This document shows, in pieces, positions 1 through 14,146 of a DNA stretch of 64,000 nucleotides. The translations under genes and the position numbers were made by a program. The notes beneath the pieces were generated by a model. That model did no database searches. It worked only from the letters and a program-made list of their open reading frames with translations, and had not been told where the DNA came from. Position 1 is the stretch's first letter. Every line of letters begins with the position of its first letter. The DNA is from Apteryx mantelli. Lineage: Eukaryota > Chordata > Aves > Apterygiformes > Apterygidae. The stretch is from the NCBI RefSeq assembly GCF_036417845.1, contig NC_089981.1, positions 8,077,501 to 8,141,500 of the forward strand, given 5' to 3'.

Positions 1-465
1 AGAGGGAGATTTAACAGGAGAGGGACAGTTACTTTCCCTAGTGTTTGGGGGGCAAAAACACGGGTGTGTGTTCTCCAAGATTTCCTTTCCAGGACTTCAG
101 GTTCTGTGTGTTGCACTGGAAGAGGCTACTCCTTTCAAATACTGAAGACGTAGCAGAAGTGGCCATAAATTCAAATCACATTTCTTTTCTCCTCTTGAAT
201 ATCTTTGAAAGCTTTTTCTCATCTTGACGGACTGGTGGTTTTCCTACATGAGCAAACGTTCCTAACAGAACAGAGAACTGCAGTTCTGTGCCACGCACTC
301 CTCAGGCAGGAGTCCTGTTTGTGCTTGGAACTTGCAAGTTAAAAGTCAGGATTCCTCCAGCTTTCAGCAGCAGAGGAACACAGTCTTTCAAGATAGAAGC
401 TGCAGATACAACCAGTTAAAAGTCCACCTAAAATCCCTTCTAACAATTAAGTACCTTTCTGAATC

Positions 466-1482
466 TCACCCTTGGAAGCTGATCAAATCTTCCTTGGAAG
501 TCCTACTCTTTGTACCAAGGTTTTGATAAATTCTCCCCAAACAAAGTTCTCTTTCTAACAAGTCTGCTGAAGTTTCTCTGATATGACCTAAAACTCTCCT
601 CAGAGCATCCTTCACCTCCTTATTCCTTAGGCTGTAGCTGGTAAGATTCAGCACTGCAGTCACCACTGTAGAGAACAGAGAGGCCCATTTATCTCAGTCC
701 AATGAGTAGCTGCATATCGGGCTACCGCACATAAAAACGGTGCTGCCATAAAACAAGAAGAGAGCTCTCAGATGGGAAGCACAGGTGGAGAAGGCTTTGC
801 ATCTGCCCTTGGAGGAGTGGATCCTCAGGGTGGTGCAGATGAGGTAGATGGAGGAGATGAGAATTGCCAGAGATGTGAAGGTGCCATGAAACACACCAAA
901 AATGTGAAGTACCATCTCTTTGCTATAGGTGTCAGAGCATGAAAGCTGGATCCTAGGGGGATGTCACAGAAATAATGACTGATAACACCAAAGTCACAGA
1001 AAGAGAATGTGAAGGTGGAGATAGTTTGCGCAAGTGCATGCCCAAAGCCAGTGAAAGAGGAGATGATTACCATCTGTGTACAGGCTTTTGAGGAGATGAC
1101 AGTTGCATAAAGGAGAGGGTTACAGAGAGCCACATGCAGTCATATGCCTTTACTGCCAGCAGGAGACACACAGCACTAGCCATGAGGAGACAAGTGAATA
1201 GCTGTGCCACACAGGCACTGACTGAAATGGCTCGCCTCACTGCTGAAGAGTTCACCAGCAACCTTGGGGAGAGAGCTGAGGAGTAACAGAAATCCACAGA
1301 AGCCAAGTTACTGAGGGAAAGGTACACAGTGTGTGAAGCCGTGGGATCAACCTTCATCTACATGATCCTCCCAAGATTCCCTATTAATGTGCTTAAAAAA
1401 AGCAGGTTACCTTCACCTCTTGGCTTTCTGTTAGTCCAGAGAGCATAAACTCAATGGCCACACAGTGATTCCTCTCAGGCAT
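466..1482 (-). pseudogene. Olfactory receptor pseudogene (class II, family 5/8-like)
   Basis: Read on the minus strand, OR blocks appear in the correct order but in different frames. The N-terminus starts MPERN at 1482 with EFMLSGLTES. A GNLGRIM block (TM1) is followed at once by a stop and then KVDPTASHT. Next come LSNLASVDFCYSS (TM2), an AYDCMWLS remnant of the usual MAYDRY motif, CNPLLYATVISS, SHYFCDIP (loop 2), KAFSTCASHL (TM6) and SLRNKEVKDALRRV (TM7/C-tail). Functional ORs have about 310 residues in one uninterrupted exon; this copy has several frameshifts and stops, an altered DRY motif and VLNLTSYS in place of the usual PMLNPLIYS. It is therefore a dead odorant receptor. The family 5/8 assignment rests on GNLG and SHYFCDIP and is tentative. 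Confidence 0.9.
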
Positions 1483-3159
1483 GTTGCTAGCACACTCATG
1501 CTATCTCCCGACAAGAAACTGGTTCAACACCTAGAAGTAATGGGAAACTGGCAACACACAATTGATTGTCTCAGTAGCCACAAGGAAGTACGGCGCATTT
1601 TCTTCATAGCTTCTGAGTAGACTTCTTTAATTACGCATTGAAATGACTTGTGATACAAGGGAGTACTGTTCCTATTTTTCAGGTGAGATAAGAAAGCGCA
1701 GAAAGATAAAATAATTTATTCAAAAGGCAGCAGCAGCACTGTGAAAAACAAGTCCTAGTCTGGCACTACAATGGTTTTCGTGTGCCCTCTTTCTCCTCTT
1801 TTAAGGAAAAAAGTCTGCTTTTCTTGAGGACATCTATGGAGCACCCTTCTCCCCTCTCTCGTGGCCACGGTTGGGTGTACAGTATCATCCAAATGGCCCA
1901 CTCCAAGGCCAATGGCCCGCTTGTTCCTGAAGATACATGGTCTTGACACTAGTTCAGACATCATTCTTCCTGTATTGCAATCACCAATACATTTTTTGCC
2001 TATTAGCTAACTCCCCCGGGCATTGGTAGCAGGGTAGTTAGAGCTCAGTATGGGCCACAAAGTCCATTAATGGGACAAAGCAGCCCCCGTTCAGCCTTGC
2101 TGAAATAGGAATATAATGGTTAGGCTGCAGCTGTGCCAACTTGCTAAGACCTGCCTTAATTACATGGACCTCCACCACCCTGACCTTTGGGACTGCAACT
2201 CGTAAACATACAAATAACAAATCCACATCCTGGCAGAAGAAAGTAAGAGTTTCCTCTCTTGAATGAAAGGTGCCAAGCACTAAATGGCACCAGCAGCAGG
2301 AAAACTCAGCTTTGCATCTTCCCAAAGAGGAGGAGATACCACAAGATCCTCCAGGTTTGGCTGAGAAAGGATTTCCCATTTGCTTGCACCCCTGTTGTCA
2401 AGGAAAAGTGGCCATCTTCTGCTCAGGAATAAATTGGGAAGAGTCACCAAATGAAATACTTTCCATTTAGAGGGGGAAAAATCTCATGCTAAAAGGGAAG
2501 GAATCCTGAACAAAAAGGGAATCAGTCATCCCTGTAAAGATTCTACCAGCTTCACCTCACATGAAAAATTATTGTTAATCTCTTGGAGGTTACCAGTAAC
2601 CTGGCTGAGGCTCTCAAAGCGGAGTTCTTATCATGTGGGTGACTGAATGGAGGTTTCAATTCTTGCTGAGGTCTGTTTCTAGCATAGGCTTCAAGGTATT
2701 GCATAGGTACAAAACTATTCTCTTACTGACCTGTTTCATCCAGAAAGGCAAGAGTAGATACTGTGGATACCAAGCCAGTTTATTCCCCGCTTGAACCAAA
2801 TCTTCAGAAGTACTTGCCCATTTCAAGAAGCAGACAGCAGGATTAAAACCAGCCTATAATGGTTAGGTACACAGTTTAAGTGAGCAAAATGCTTACCCTG
2901 CTTAGATGCACAAAAGACCAGACTGCCTTTACACACTGAGTTATCCTTGCATAGCTGGCTGTTGTTTATCTCCAACCTACCCAACCTTTTCTGCCCTAAA
3001 GCACAGCAAGTAGCCCAGTTAATTCTCAGAAAAGGGCTTCAATGAGCTTGCTATCAACAGGTTGCTCTCTTCCATGGACTACTTGGGAAACTGAAGGAGG
3101 AAATTTCCCTCTCCTGCCCCAACGTGAGTGATCAAACACTGGATTAGGTGCAAATTTGT
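1483..3159. other. Intergenic, no recognisable gene
   Basis: Short open frames on both strands show no domain, splice or repeat signature that I recognise. Confidence 0.5.
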
Positions 3160-3303
3160 AGAATCTCCATCTGTGCTGACGTTTAAAATTCAGCTGGATC
3201 GGGCTGGAGCAATCTGATCTGACTGAACCTGCTTTGAGGAGGAGGTTGGACTTGATGACCTCCAGAAATCCTTCCCAACCTAAATGATTCTATGAGTCTA
3301 TCT
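3160..3303 (+). repeat. Old CR1 LINE 3' tail fragment
   Basis: The segment matches the CR1 3' end in order: a 'tttaaaattcagctgga' block, the 'ggttggacttgatgacct' block, 'ccttcccaacc', and the terminal 'gattctatgag'. It is much more diverged than the CR1 that starts about 130 bp downstream, so it is a separate and older insertion. Confidence 0.8.
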
Positions 3304-3429
3304 GCAGATTGAAAATGATCTTTTTCATCTCTAAAATGAAGAAATAGGCCTACCTTCCTTGCCTGAAGGTGCGAGATATTTTATGCCGTATTGTTGCAGA
3401 AATAAACTCTTATTTCAAAAGCTACAAAC

Positions 3430-5922
3430 TTATGAGGCCTTCCAGAGACAGCTGGAAGTAGCCTCACGATCCCAGGCCCTGGTTCTCATGGGGGACTTCA
3501 ACTACCCTGAGATCTGTTGGAAAGACAGCACAGCTAGGCACAAACAGTCCCGGAGGTTCCTGCAGAGCATTGGTGACAACTTCTTGACACAGGTGGTGGA
3601 GGAGCCAACAAGGAGAGGTGTGCTGCTGGACCTCGTACTAACAAAGAAGGACTGGTGGAAGAAGTGAAGGTCGGGGGCAGCCTTGGCTGCAGTGACCATG
3701 AGGTGGTGGAGTTCAGGATGCTGCGAGGAGGCAGCAGGGCACTGAGTAGGATCGCAACCCTGGACTTGAGGAGAGCAAACTTTGGCCTCTTCAGGGACCT
3801 ACTTGGAGGAATGCCATGGGTTAGGGCCCTAGAAGGAAGGGGCATTCAAGAGAGCTGGTTAATATTCAAACATCACTTCCTCCAGGCTCAAGATCAGTGC
3901 ATCCCTATGAGTTGGAAGTCAAGCAAAGGAGGCAGGAGACCTGCATGGATGAGCAAGGAGCTCCTGGCAAAACTCAACCAGAAGAAGGAAGTATAAAGAA
4001 AGTGGAAAGGGGGACAGGCCACTTGGGAGGAATATAGGAACATTGTCAGAGTATGCAGGGATGCAACGAGGAAGGCTAAGATCCGTTTGGAATTAAATCT
4101 GACAAGGGATGTCAAGGACAGCAAGAAGGGCTTCTTCAAATACATCAGTAGCAAGAGGAAGACTAGGGAAAATGTGGGCCCTTTGCTGAACGGGGAGGGT
4201 GCCCTGGTGACGAAGGATGCAGAGAAGGCAGAGTTACTGAATGCCGCCTTTGCTTCAGTCTTTCCTGCTCAGGCCAGCCCTCAGGAACCCCAGACCCTGG
4301 AGGCAAGAGAGAAAGTCTGGAGAAAGGAAGACTTTCCCTTGGTGGAGGAGGATCGGGTTAGAAATCATTTAAGCAAACTTGACACCCACAAATCCATGGG
4401 CCCCAATGGGATGCACCCACGAGTGCTGAGGGAGCTGGCGGATGGTATTGCTAAGCCACTCTCCATCCTCTTGGAAAGGTCATGGAGAACAGGAGAGGTG
4501 CCTGAGGACTGGAAGAAAGCCAGTGTCACCCCGGTTTTCAAAAAGGGCAAGAAGGAGGACCCAGGGAACTACAGGCCAGTCAGCCTCACCTGCATCCCTG
4601 GAAAGGTGATGGAGCAGCTCATCCTGGAGGCCATCTCCAAGCATGTGGAGGACAAGAAAGTGATCAGGAGTAGTCAGCATGGCTTCGCCAAGGGGAAATC
4701 ATGCCTAACCAATCTGATAGCCTTCTGTGATGGAATGACTGGCTGGGTAGATGAGGGGAGAGCAGTGGATGTTGTCTCCCTTGACTTGAGGAAGGCTTTT
4801 GACACTGTCTCCCATAGCATCCTCATAGACAAGCTCAGGAAGTGTGGGTTAGATGAGTGGACAGTGAGGTGGCTTGAGAACTGGCTGAATGGCAGAGCTC
4901 AGAGGGTTGTGATCAGTGGCACAGAGTCTAGTTGGAGGCCTGTAGCTAGCGGTGTCCCCCAGGGGTCAGGACTGGGTCCAGTCTTGTTCAACTTCTTCAT
5001 CAATGACCTGGATGAAGGGACAGAGTGCACCCTCAGCAAGTTTGCTGAGGATACAAAACTGGGAGGAGTGGCGGATACCCCAGAGGGCTGTGCTGCCATT
5101 GAGAGAGACCTGGAGAGGCTGGAGAGGTGGGCGGAGAGGAACCTCCTGAAGCTCAACAAAGGCAAGTGCAGGGTCCTTCACCTAGGGAGGAATTACCCCA
5201 TGCACCAGTACAGGTTGGGGCTGACCTGCTGGAAAGCAGCTCTGCGGAGAAGGATCTGGGAGTGCTGGTGGACACCAAGTTAAGCATGAGGCAGCAATGT
5301 GCCCTTGTGGCCAAGAAGGCCAGTGGTATCCTGGGGTGCATCAGAAAGAATGTTGCCAGCAGGTCGAGGGAGGTGATCCTCCCCCTCTACTCAGCCCTGC
5401 TGAGGCCACATCTGGAGTACTGTGTCCAGTTCTGGGCTCCCCAGTACAAGAGGGATGTGGCACTACTGGAGCAAGTGCAGCGAAGGGCTACAAAGATGAT
5501 TAGGGGACTGGAACATCTCTCTTATGAGGAAAGGCTGAGAGAGCTGGGCCTGTTTAGCTTGGAGTAGAGAAGGCTGAGAGGAGATCTTATCAATGTGTAC
5601 AAGTATCTGAAGGGAGGGTGTAGAGAAGATGGGACCAAACTCTTTGCAGTGGTGCCGAGTGACAGGACGCGAGGCAACGGGCACAAACTGAAACACAGAC
5701 GCTTCCATCTGAACATGGGAAAAAACTTCTTCACTGTGAGGGTGACAGAGCACTGGAACAGGTTGCCCAGAGAGGTTGTGGAGTCTGCTTCTCTGGAGAT
5801 ATTCAAAACCCGCCTGGACGCAATCTTGGGCAACTGCTGTAGGTGACCCTGCTTGGGCAGGGGGTTGGACTAGATGATCTCCAGAGGTCCCTTCCAACCT
5901 CAACCATTCTGTGATTCTGTGA
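3430..5922 (+). mobile_element. CR1 LINE retrotransposon, 5'-truncated, inactive
   Basis: This is a non-LTR retrotransposon of the CR1 clade. It begins inside the ORF2 endonuclease (VLMGDFNYPEICW, then SDHEVVEF) and runs through the reverse transcriptase ([36 protein letters not shown]) to the C-terminal region ([22 protein letters not shown]). It ends in the 3' UTR with 'ggttggactagatgatct' and two ATTCTGTG units. ORF1 and the 5' part of ORF2 are missing, as usual for CR1. It is inactive: frameshifts lie near 3655 and 5215, and in-frame stops at 3994-3996 (TAA) and 5565-5567 (TAG). The catalytic FADD box reads FAED (Glu codon 5047-5049). Open frames on the opposite strand here are shadows. 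Confidence 0.97.
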
Positions 5923-8900
5923 AACATTTCATGTACCTTCATAATAGCGAGTTGTTTCCTGTTCACTACAAAGACATCTTACTGAAACAAATCAGAAGAT
6001 TTATCTAAATAGAAAAACTTTAGGACTTCACACTTGCAGTAGAGCCCCTCCCTGCTCCAGATAAATGCCCAGATAAATGTTCTTTGCTTCGATGTTTGCA
6101 GAACTCTGCAATTCGGTACTGCCTTTAGAGCAACAGCTCATTCTTTTCCCTATATGTTGCAGCTGACCTGCAGCCTGGGCGTTGTGAAACATTAGTGGAG
6201 CGACACGCTGAGAAACAACTTCAATATGAAATGTGATATTCTAACACTCAGCTTGCTGCTTCAGAATTCTTTCTTCAGAAAAATGGTGTTACTGAAGTAC
6301 TTGGTGTATTTAGGACTCTCGATGCAGTTTATTGTCTGTAAATTAGATCTCCTGCAAGACACCAGGCCTTAATCAGGAGTCTCAGCAGGTGCACTGTAAT
6401 GAAGAATCTTTCTGTGAATTAATCTCCCCTACCCTTGGTTAGGGGTCTAGTCAACATCTATTCTAGGCTCCCCCTATAGACAAAGGAAGCAATATCACCT
6501 TCAAAGGACAATTCACCCCATCTTCAGATAAGTGTGATAAGCAGAAGGAATCATCCTCTAAGGGTGTCTTTGTTGTCATTGATCATAGGACATGCCCATC
6601 TCATTCCCTGCCCTTACTACTTTTTACTAGTGAAACTGATGACATAAGTGTCCTAGCAAACTCAGTGAACCCTCGTCATGTCTGTCCCTATCAACTCACA
6701 AACAAAGCTTAACAAAGCTTTAGACTGCAAACTTTAATACAAATTCTTTTAATAATAACAAGACCATATTCATGTAAATAGCAGTACAGTGTAAGATATC
6801 AGAGGAATCAGTTCTGCTTATCTGACTCTGAAGAGCTGCAGTGCAACTCTGTGGAGTTTAAGCATTAGGAATGCCATCTGAATGTGAATCCACCTCTGTT
6901 ACTAATTATGATCAAACTTGATAATTCTTCTTCTCATTAAAATGCACAGTCCTGATACACAGTTAGCTGGTTTTTCCACAGAAGACTCCTGTTGTCTCTA
7001 ATAACACATCTACCCTTGGACTCGTGCCCTTTGTTAGATAACCTCTTTGTCTCATGGACCATCTAGTTTCAGGCTGCCTGCTCATCTGTGGAGCAGATAT
7101 TTTGCTGTGATAACCTGTTCATCTGTGGACCATCCAGGCTCAGATTATGTGTCCATCCATCGGGGTAGATTTTTCTTCAAATGCAGATAGAAAATTCTTC
7201 AGGTAGGTAATCGCTGGTGATTTGCTTAGAGTTCTGGTGCCTCTGCCTTAACACTGCCTTTGCACTTGCACCCAATCCCACATATAATTTTCTTCTAAGG
7301 TCCTTGAATAATTAACTCTTTTGAAGAAAAGAAAAATAATGGTCTGTTGGAAGATGTTGACATAGATATCATGCTTTAGTAAACAGTTTGCCATTAACCT
7401 CTCTCTGTTCTTGCAATATCACTGGACACTTATTGAAATTACTTTATGATAAGATGATGAAGACAGCTGTTCTGGGAAGCTGAGGAGCCTTTGAGACATA
7501 TGAACGAAGACCCTTCCCCTGATTCTGGCAGGAGTTTAAGGACATCTCTACCTGCCAGAAAAGCTAGCTTACTTGTGCTACTTCGAGGGCTTAGAGGTTG
7601 TTTGACAAACTGTTGGCCTTCAGAGCAGAGAGCTGAATTGGGTTACTCAGCTGAAGAGTGATCTGCTCTGACTGTCCCTAGCAGCGAAAGTCATCAGTGG
7701 GGCTTAGGCAGGCAGAAATGTCCCAGGTAACGCAGCCTTGGTTAGACTGTGCTTACAGTGGCTGCTCATGTTGTGGAGTGGGGGCAACTCCTGGGACAAT
7801 GAATGTGCAGTGCCATGTGTAAGATGATGAGTGAGGGAAGCTCGTCTGTCTGGGCTGCACCATGAGGTCTGCAAAGTATTTGCACTGGACTGAGTCCTCT
7901 TCCAGACTGCATTAGACTGGCAATGTAATGGCTCCCGGAGTTCTCGTCTAGACTATGTGAAAGCCGTGGTGTTCAGGAGATAGCTGGGTTAAAAGTGGAT
8001 CAACAGGTATTGCTTGTCTGGGTTATTTATCTTTCTTTGCTGTAGTCCTCTCTCACAGTTTAGTCAGGAATATCTGAAACCTCCATGGTATTCTAGGAAG
8101 CATGAAAATGTTTGCTTGCAGAAAATTTGTGCTTCTAGATCCTGCCAGAGTTGCTCTGGGAACTGACTGGTTATTGCTTAATGACACCTGTCAGTCTTAA
8201 TGATAAAGCTATGGCTATGGAAGAGTGGAACATATTTCTTCCTCAGACACTACGTTTACACATTAAGGGGTCTAAGTGGTTCAGGATGGGCAGAATGGGT
8301 TGCTCTGAGTGATGACCCCCAGTGAGAGGGAGTGTAGCTTTTTATGGGACCTTTACTTGCAGTCCTTCCTAAGGATAGGGAAGAATGGTCTTACACCCAT
8401 TTGTCCAATAACTCTGTGTGTTGAGGCAGTGTTATAGCAGGTTCCGTTTCCTTCTCTGTGCTACTTCCATGGCCAAAGCAGCTGAGACTGAAGTCTTTCT
8501 CTACTGAAGCCAGTGGCTTTTTGTTCTCTGAGAGCCAGCTCCCTGAGTCAGATGGAATGCGATCCAAAACCAGAACTCAGGGCAGCATTAAGCTGCATTA
8601 ACGGGGACTTGAAATAATTCCATAAACCTGAGCTGGTCACTCTACACTCTTCCTGTAATTCATAGATATAAATATAGACCTTTCAAGGGAGACAGAGACA
8701 GGTGTGATCAACCTCTCTTCCAAAACTATGGAGGCAAACAGACTTTTATTTGCCTTCATGAGCTATAGAAAGAGCCTACAAGTTTGGTTTATGCTTTGGC
8801 AGCTCATTAACAGAAGTCTAAACTTAAGTAGGATGAATCCCAGCCTCAGCATTTGTAAAAAATTCCTCTGTGTGCACATTTTTAGCCTGCGATGCATGTG

Positions 8901-9319
8901 AATTGGTTCAAGGATATTCACCCACAACAAAAGAGGGTAGGCTGTCCCTCAGGACCACCTGCTGTGTGGTAACTTTGTTCTTGCATGGAAGACTCGAGTC
9001 GCCCACATCACTAATGCTGTAAACAGTCTATGGTGCCTGATGAATGTGACCCACTATTGCTAAAAGGTTAATGATCACCTTCAGACTGTGAGTCAGGAAA
9101 AAAAAGGCTACAAGGATGTATGAGGTAAGGGAATGGAAACAGAACGTGGAGGCGATACTGCTGAACCGGTACTAGTTAGAAACAGTTGAAAACAAAGCTG
9201 GGATATCTTCAAGGCATCAAATTTGAAAGTAAAAACTTAGGTGAAAATAATCACCGTCAAAAGTGTCACAATTGTACTTTCTCACAGTAAAGCTGTAGCT
9301 CTTGCTATTACAGAAAAGT
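5923..9319. other. Intergenic, no recognisable gene
   Basis: About 3.4 kb of AT-leaning DNA with frequent stops in all frames. No conserved protein block or RNA gene was recognised. Confidence 0.5.
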
Positions 9320-9356
9320 TTTTAATATTTAATATTTATTTTTAATATTTAATATT
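9320..9356. repeat. AT-rich simple repeat (TTTAATA-like)
   Basis: Consecutive TTTAATATT-type units, immediately before the GC-rich block at 9370. Confidence 0.8.
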
Positions 9357-9369
9357 ACTACTGTTTTCA

Positions 9370-9860
9370 GGGTCTGAGGGCACTAATAGGCCTTAATGGG
9401 CCTGATCATCCTCGCCTGAGGCAGCCACTGGCACCTCCTGCCCATGGGCCCAGGAGCCCCATTTAAGCTCAACCCTGGGCCTTCAGTTTCTGTCTGAGCT
9501 GCCCTAGAGGAGCACTGATCTCCAGCTCAGCTCAGCTCAGCTCAGCGTGCAGACTCCATTGCTCTGGACCCTGCCCTGTGGACTGACTTCCCAGCTTGAC
9601 CCTGGACCTATCTTGTCACTTTGGGCCTGCCAGTAGGCACTGGACTCTCTCTGTCCCTGGTTACCCTCACCAGGCCTGATCCTGGCTCTGACCCGCAGAC
9701 TGACTTCTCAGCTTGACCTCATACCTGCTTCATCACCAGGAACTCTCCTGGTCATCTGGACTCTTGGTTGAACTCGGCTACCACCTCTAGGTCTTCTCTG
9801 CCCACCTGGCTCAGGGCCAGAGGGACAGGCCCTGGCTGCAGCCTCCTGAACTTATCATTC
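9370..9860. repeat. GC-rich block with internal ~117 bp duplication; unidentified interspersed repeat
   Basis: The base composition changes sharply from the AT-rich flank. The phrase 'gactgacttcccagcttgac' at 9581 recurs with one change at 9698, giving diverged tandem units of about 117 bp, each followed by a similar 'ccagg'/'tggact' context. A CCATTTAAG box near 9459 and the compact GC-rich character would suit an endogenous retroviral LTR or another dispersed avian repeat, but I cannot name the family. No coding frame is evident. Confidence 0.4.
9523..9546. repeat. (CTCAG)n microsatellite
   Basis: About five perfect CTCAG pentamers inside the GC-rich block. Confidence 0.9.
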
Positions 9861-11960
9861 TACACATCCTGAATAGGGAAAAGGAAGGAAAAAATGGGCA
9901 CTTCTATGGCATAACTCATCTCATCATGTAGCAGATGTCTGAGATACTTAGATGAACCATTCTGTAAAAACACCTGTTACTTTTTTTCCCTCCCCCTCCC
10001 TATTGAGAAGAAACTAAGATGGAAGACAGAAACGAAGGCATGCTTAAAGGTATATCTCTAGGTGAGATGAATTCCATAAGCAGGCATATGCATGTAGAGC
10101 TACTCCAGATTTATTACAAATAAACCAACTATTCCTTCACTGCCATATTTATAACTGTGATACTAATATATATTTTTTTTTTATTCAGAAAAAGATATTA
10201 AAGTCTGCTGGTTGGATTCCAACTCTTTCCAGCCAACTTTGATGGCATTCTACTAGACAAATGTCTGATAGAAAACACTCTTTGATTAATTCTGCTCATT
10301 CCTGCACCAAACCAAGCTCCATTCACACTCATAACAAACTGACTGTCTGACTAGTAGGTAAACGGGCGTATGAATTCATGAGCTGACTTTTGAAGGTGTG
10401 CAGGATATACAAAGTTACCTGTGAAGACAGAAATGGATGGTCAGCATCTCTGGGGAAAATAAGGTTTCAAATGCATTTGTCTGCATGGGATTACAATGAT
10501 ATTCCAGAGTAGATGTCAACTGCACTTAAACTCCAGGACTATGAAAAGAGTTAAATTCATATCCATTTTCACTTATCACGTCTTTATTAAACCAAAGGTA
10601 AGTAACTGCAATTTGTTTGCACGGAACAATACATCACTACAATCTGCTGCTGCTGTATCAATTCTATCAATAAATTGGACATACAAGCCACAAAGAACAC
10701 GTGTGAAAATGAGGCTATTCTAGGATTCCTAGACTGTAACCTTCCAGTTCCACATTGTCCTGAAATGATGTTTTGCTAAATTTCAGTCTACTTTTAAATA
10801 CAAACAGACTTTATCTCTGTTATTTCTGTTTTGTATAACAGAGATGGTCTCTTTCCAAAATGTTGAGAAGATCTGGATTTATTCCACTCTTGGTAATACC
10901 CAGCACTCTGAAAAAGAAGGAGAACAGGCTTTTATCTATCTGGTTAACGATGGAGCTTCTATATGTGTGTATAGACATCTGGAGATCAAGAGTCTATAAG
11001 CAAATCTGGTAAATAATCCAGTCCTTATTGGGAAAAAAAAAAAAAAAAGCTTGCAAGCAATTACATAGCAACTTATGCTTGGATCATACAAGAACTTCCA
11101 AAGTGAAAACAGATGTTACTTCCTAGTTGAGAAAGCAAGCAACTCCACCTGTGTTGAAATCCAGTGTTATAGCAGAGAGGATTAAGCAGTGGGTGTAAGA
11201 AAATGAATGGCCATCCTTCATAGCAAAGAAACTAGAGATGGGAAATAGATCTTTCAACCACTAATTTCTAAGGCCAGGAAAATGCAAATTTCATACTAAC
11301 CAGTGTAACTAGTAAATCCCCTCCTATGCAATGTAAGAGTGAGAAAAAAGAAAACGAGAAGTACTTTTTTTTTTTAATTTGATCTTAGCATGTAATATGG
11401 CTCAGATATCTTTCTCAGCTCCAATATTTCAGGATACATGAGAAAGTAACCGGGTTCTAATTACACTCACTGACTTGGATTCCCCAGTTGGAAGGACAAG
11501 ATGTGAGGTTTTTGCTGTCTGCGCTTTGGCTGTCTATGATATAAGGTATATGATCTCAGAAGTAATCGCCTTCACCTAAGATGTTCATCTCGTGTTCTTC
11601 ATAGTTTACAAAGAAGATTCATGGATCCCGGGCTATGAAGATGTCCCTTCTAAGAAAAGATGAACAGTGCCCAAGAAGTGTCCCCCTTTTTTCTTTATTA
11701 ACTTTAAAGGAAGATTAGTTTGATGAGGTCAGATGAACTCAAATCTGCTGCAGAGATTTAAATTTGGGTAAGATCAATCAATGTGCTCAGCTCTAACTGG
11801 AATAAGCTGGGACAGCCTTTTGCTCAAGCCTATGACTAGATGCATAGTCAACTATCTGAAAAGAGCATGTCGGATATTTTTGTGCCACAACACTCAGATA
11901 TGATGCAATGCAATGTTGGTCAGTACAATATAATTACAAGATGATACATTAAAACAAGTG

Positions 11961-11988
11961 TGTATATATATATATATATATATGTATA
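11961..11988. repeat. (TA)n microsatellite
   Basis: Alternating TA run of about ten units flanked by TGTA. Confidence 0.95.
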
Positions 11989-14146
11989 ACTGATGATATT
12001 ATCAACAAACGTTGAAAAACGGAAACTTTCTCAACCATTTTACTAATTTCGAATTCTCATTTTCAAACAAATAGATAGGGTCCAAAAACTTTCTCAGCTC
12101 TGTGGACATGCTATGATCGTGCCTTGCCACCAGATGGCGAAGGCACAAACCTGAGTGTATATAAATGTGTATACACTGGTGCTGATGTTTTCCGGTAAGT
12201 TGAAGATGGCTATTTTATTTGTTGGATTTTCTTTAGCCATAGTAGGGCGCTATATTTTAAAAAACTTTTCTGAAAATTGTCATAATTCTAATTCTCCTGC
12301 ACAAGTTAATTATGAAAAGTCATACAAGGGGACATCCATAGGTAAAGGTGGAAGTGACACAATCCAGTATTATAGCTGGGGAGGCAGCACAAGTATTTGG
12401 GGAAGCAGAGTAAAGGGAAGACAAGAGCATTTTCTTCTGTGAGGTGAATTGAATAACTGTGAAACTTCCACCTTGCAGGAATTAAGTTACTGTGCTCCTT
12501 CAGCAAATTATCCATTATGAATGTATTAATTATGTCACCAAATACATCAAAAGTTCAACATCTGGCAACAAGATAAATACAGGGAGTTACATTATCTGTT
12601 TGTGTTAGAGTAACTGACTCTTAGGATTCAGTTCTTCTCACCTAAATTCAGGCATCCTACTGAAGTACCTCATGCTGGCGCCTAGGAGGTTTGAGATCTC
12701 TCAGTAGAGATAAAAGGGAGAAATTAGGGAGGGGTGTGGGTGAAAACGCTCATGTCATCTACCAGGAAGCACCTAAAAGCTTTGTCTGAATCTAATCTAG
12801 TCATCTAAACCCCCTCTGGACTCAATGGAGAGAGACAGGCAGTTCCTGGAGATGATTCAACTTGTCCTAAGGAAGAAGCGCTCTGTGAAGATGCTAACTT
12901 CTTTCTCTCTGATGAACACAGAGGAAGCCTGATTAGCTTTAAATAGGTCACTTGCATACAGCTAAAGCTCAGTAAGGAAGTCTTCCTGTATGTTTTCCCC
13001 AAGTGTTTCACACCTATGAGCATTTGAAAGAGTAATCATGGAGCCTGGCCTCCTGCATTGCTGTGGTATGGAAATATGGTGTGATGGCATGGCACAGAAC
13101 TGCAGGCTTGGGAGGGTAAGGCTGGTGGATTTCCAGGGCAGGAGTTGTTTTTTTTGTGTTTTTTTTACACATGCACGTGCAATTTCATACATGCTTTCTC
13201 CATGTCATGTTGATTAGGCTCCATGCATCCCAGATTTCGGGATGTGCATAGTTTACTGTGCACATAAAGACAGCCAGAACAGCACAGGCTGCAGCTCAGT
13301 GTGATATTTCAGAGAATGTGAAATGCATCTCCTGGACATAGCTGTGCAGTAGATCCAGACCCATCATGGATCTTGAGCACATGCCACATGTCTCTACAGC
13401 AGATGGGATTCATCTCCCTGCAGTTAAGCTATTTAAAAGTTAGGTGACTGAATCTAATCTGGTTGTCTAAGCTGCCTTTGTAGTAAAGGAAGGAGACAGG
13501 CCATTCAAGAAGATAATTCATCATCTCTCTCTCTTGCAAACTCATCTTACACGGACATGGGACATTTTCCATTTCCACTCATTTCCTGCTGGTATTTTAA
13601 ATGCTATCTTAAATTTGCCCTCACTCCCACACCTGCAGAAAGAGAAGGAAGGTCAGAAGCAGTGGGGGAGTCATTGATATTCCTGGTGGAGGCTGCTCTC
13701 CAAAGATCTCCCATCTTTGGGCAAATAGTGTTTCTCTTCAATGGTGAATTCCTACTTCTCTAATCTTCCTTTTGCATGAGAGAGCAATGTTGAAACACTG
13801 AAATGTCTTCTGGGTCAATTATGCTAAATTTCAATTGAGAAAAATCAAAATGCTTCATTTTGATCATTTTGAAACATTTAATTTCAACAAAGAAATTATT
13901 AGATATTTCAGAATGTATACCATAGACATTGCAATACAGTCATATAATATGTAATAATAGAGTGTGTTTTGAATTAAATGAAGCTAGACAAGAAAGTAGG
14001 TATGAAAAATGCTTTGGAAACTGGAAGTGCTTCTCCACCTCAAATGTAACAATGGATCAAAGTCAAACTATACCAGCTGACTAGCTGGGCAGTTGGTTTA
14101 AAAGGAAATGCTAAAAACCTGGGAATAGGAGCATTTACAGAGATGA

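Noticed and set aside
5463..5966. 167-codon minus-strand frame
   Set aside because: Antisense shadow of the CR1 reverse transcriptase C-terminal region.
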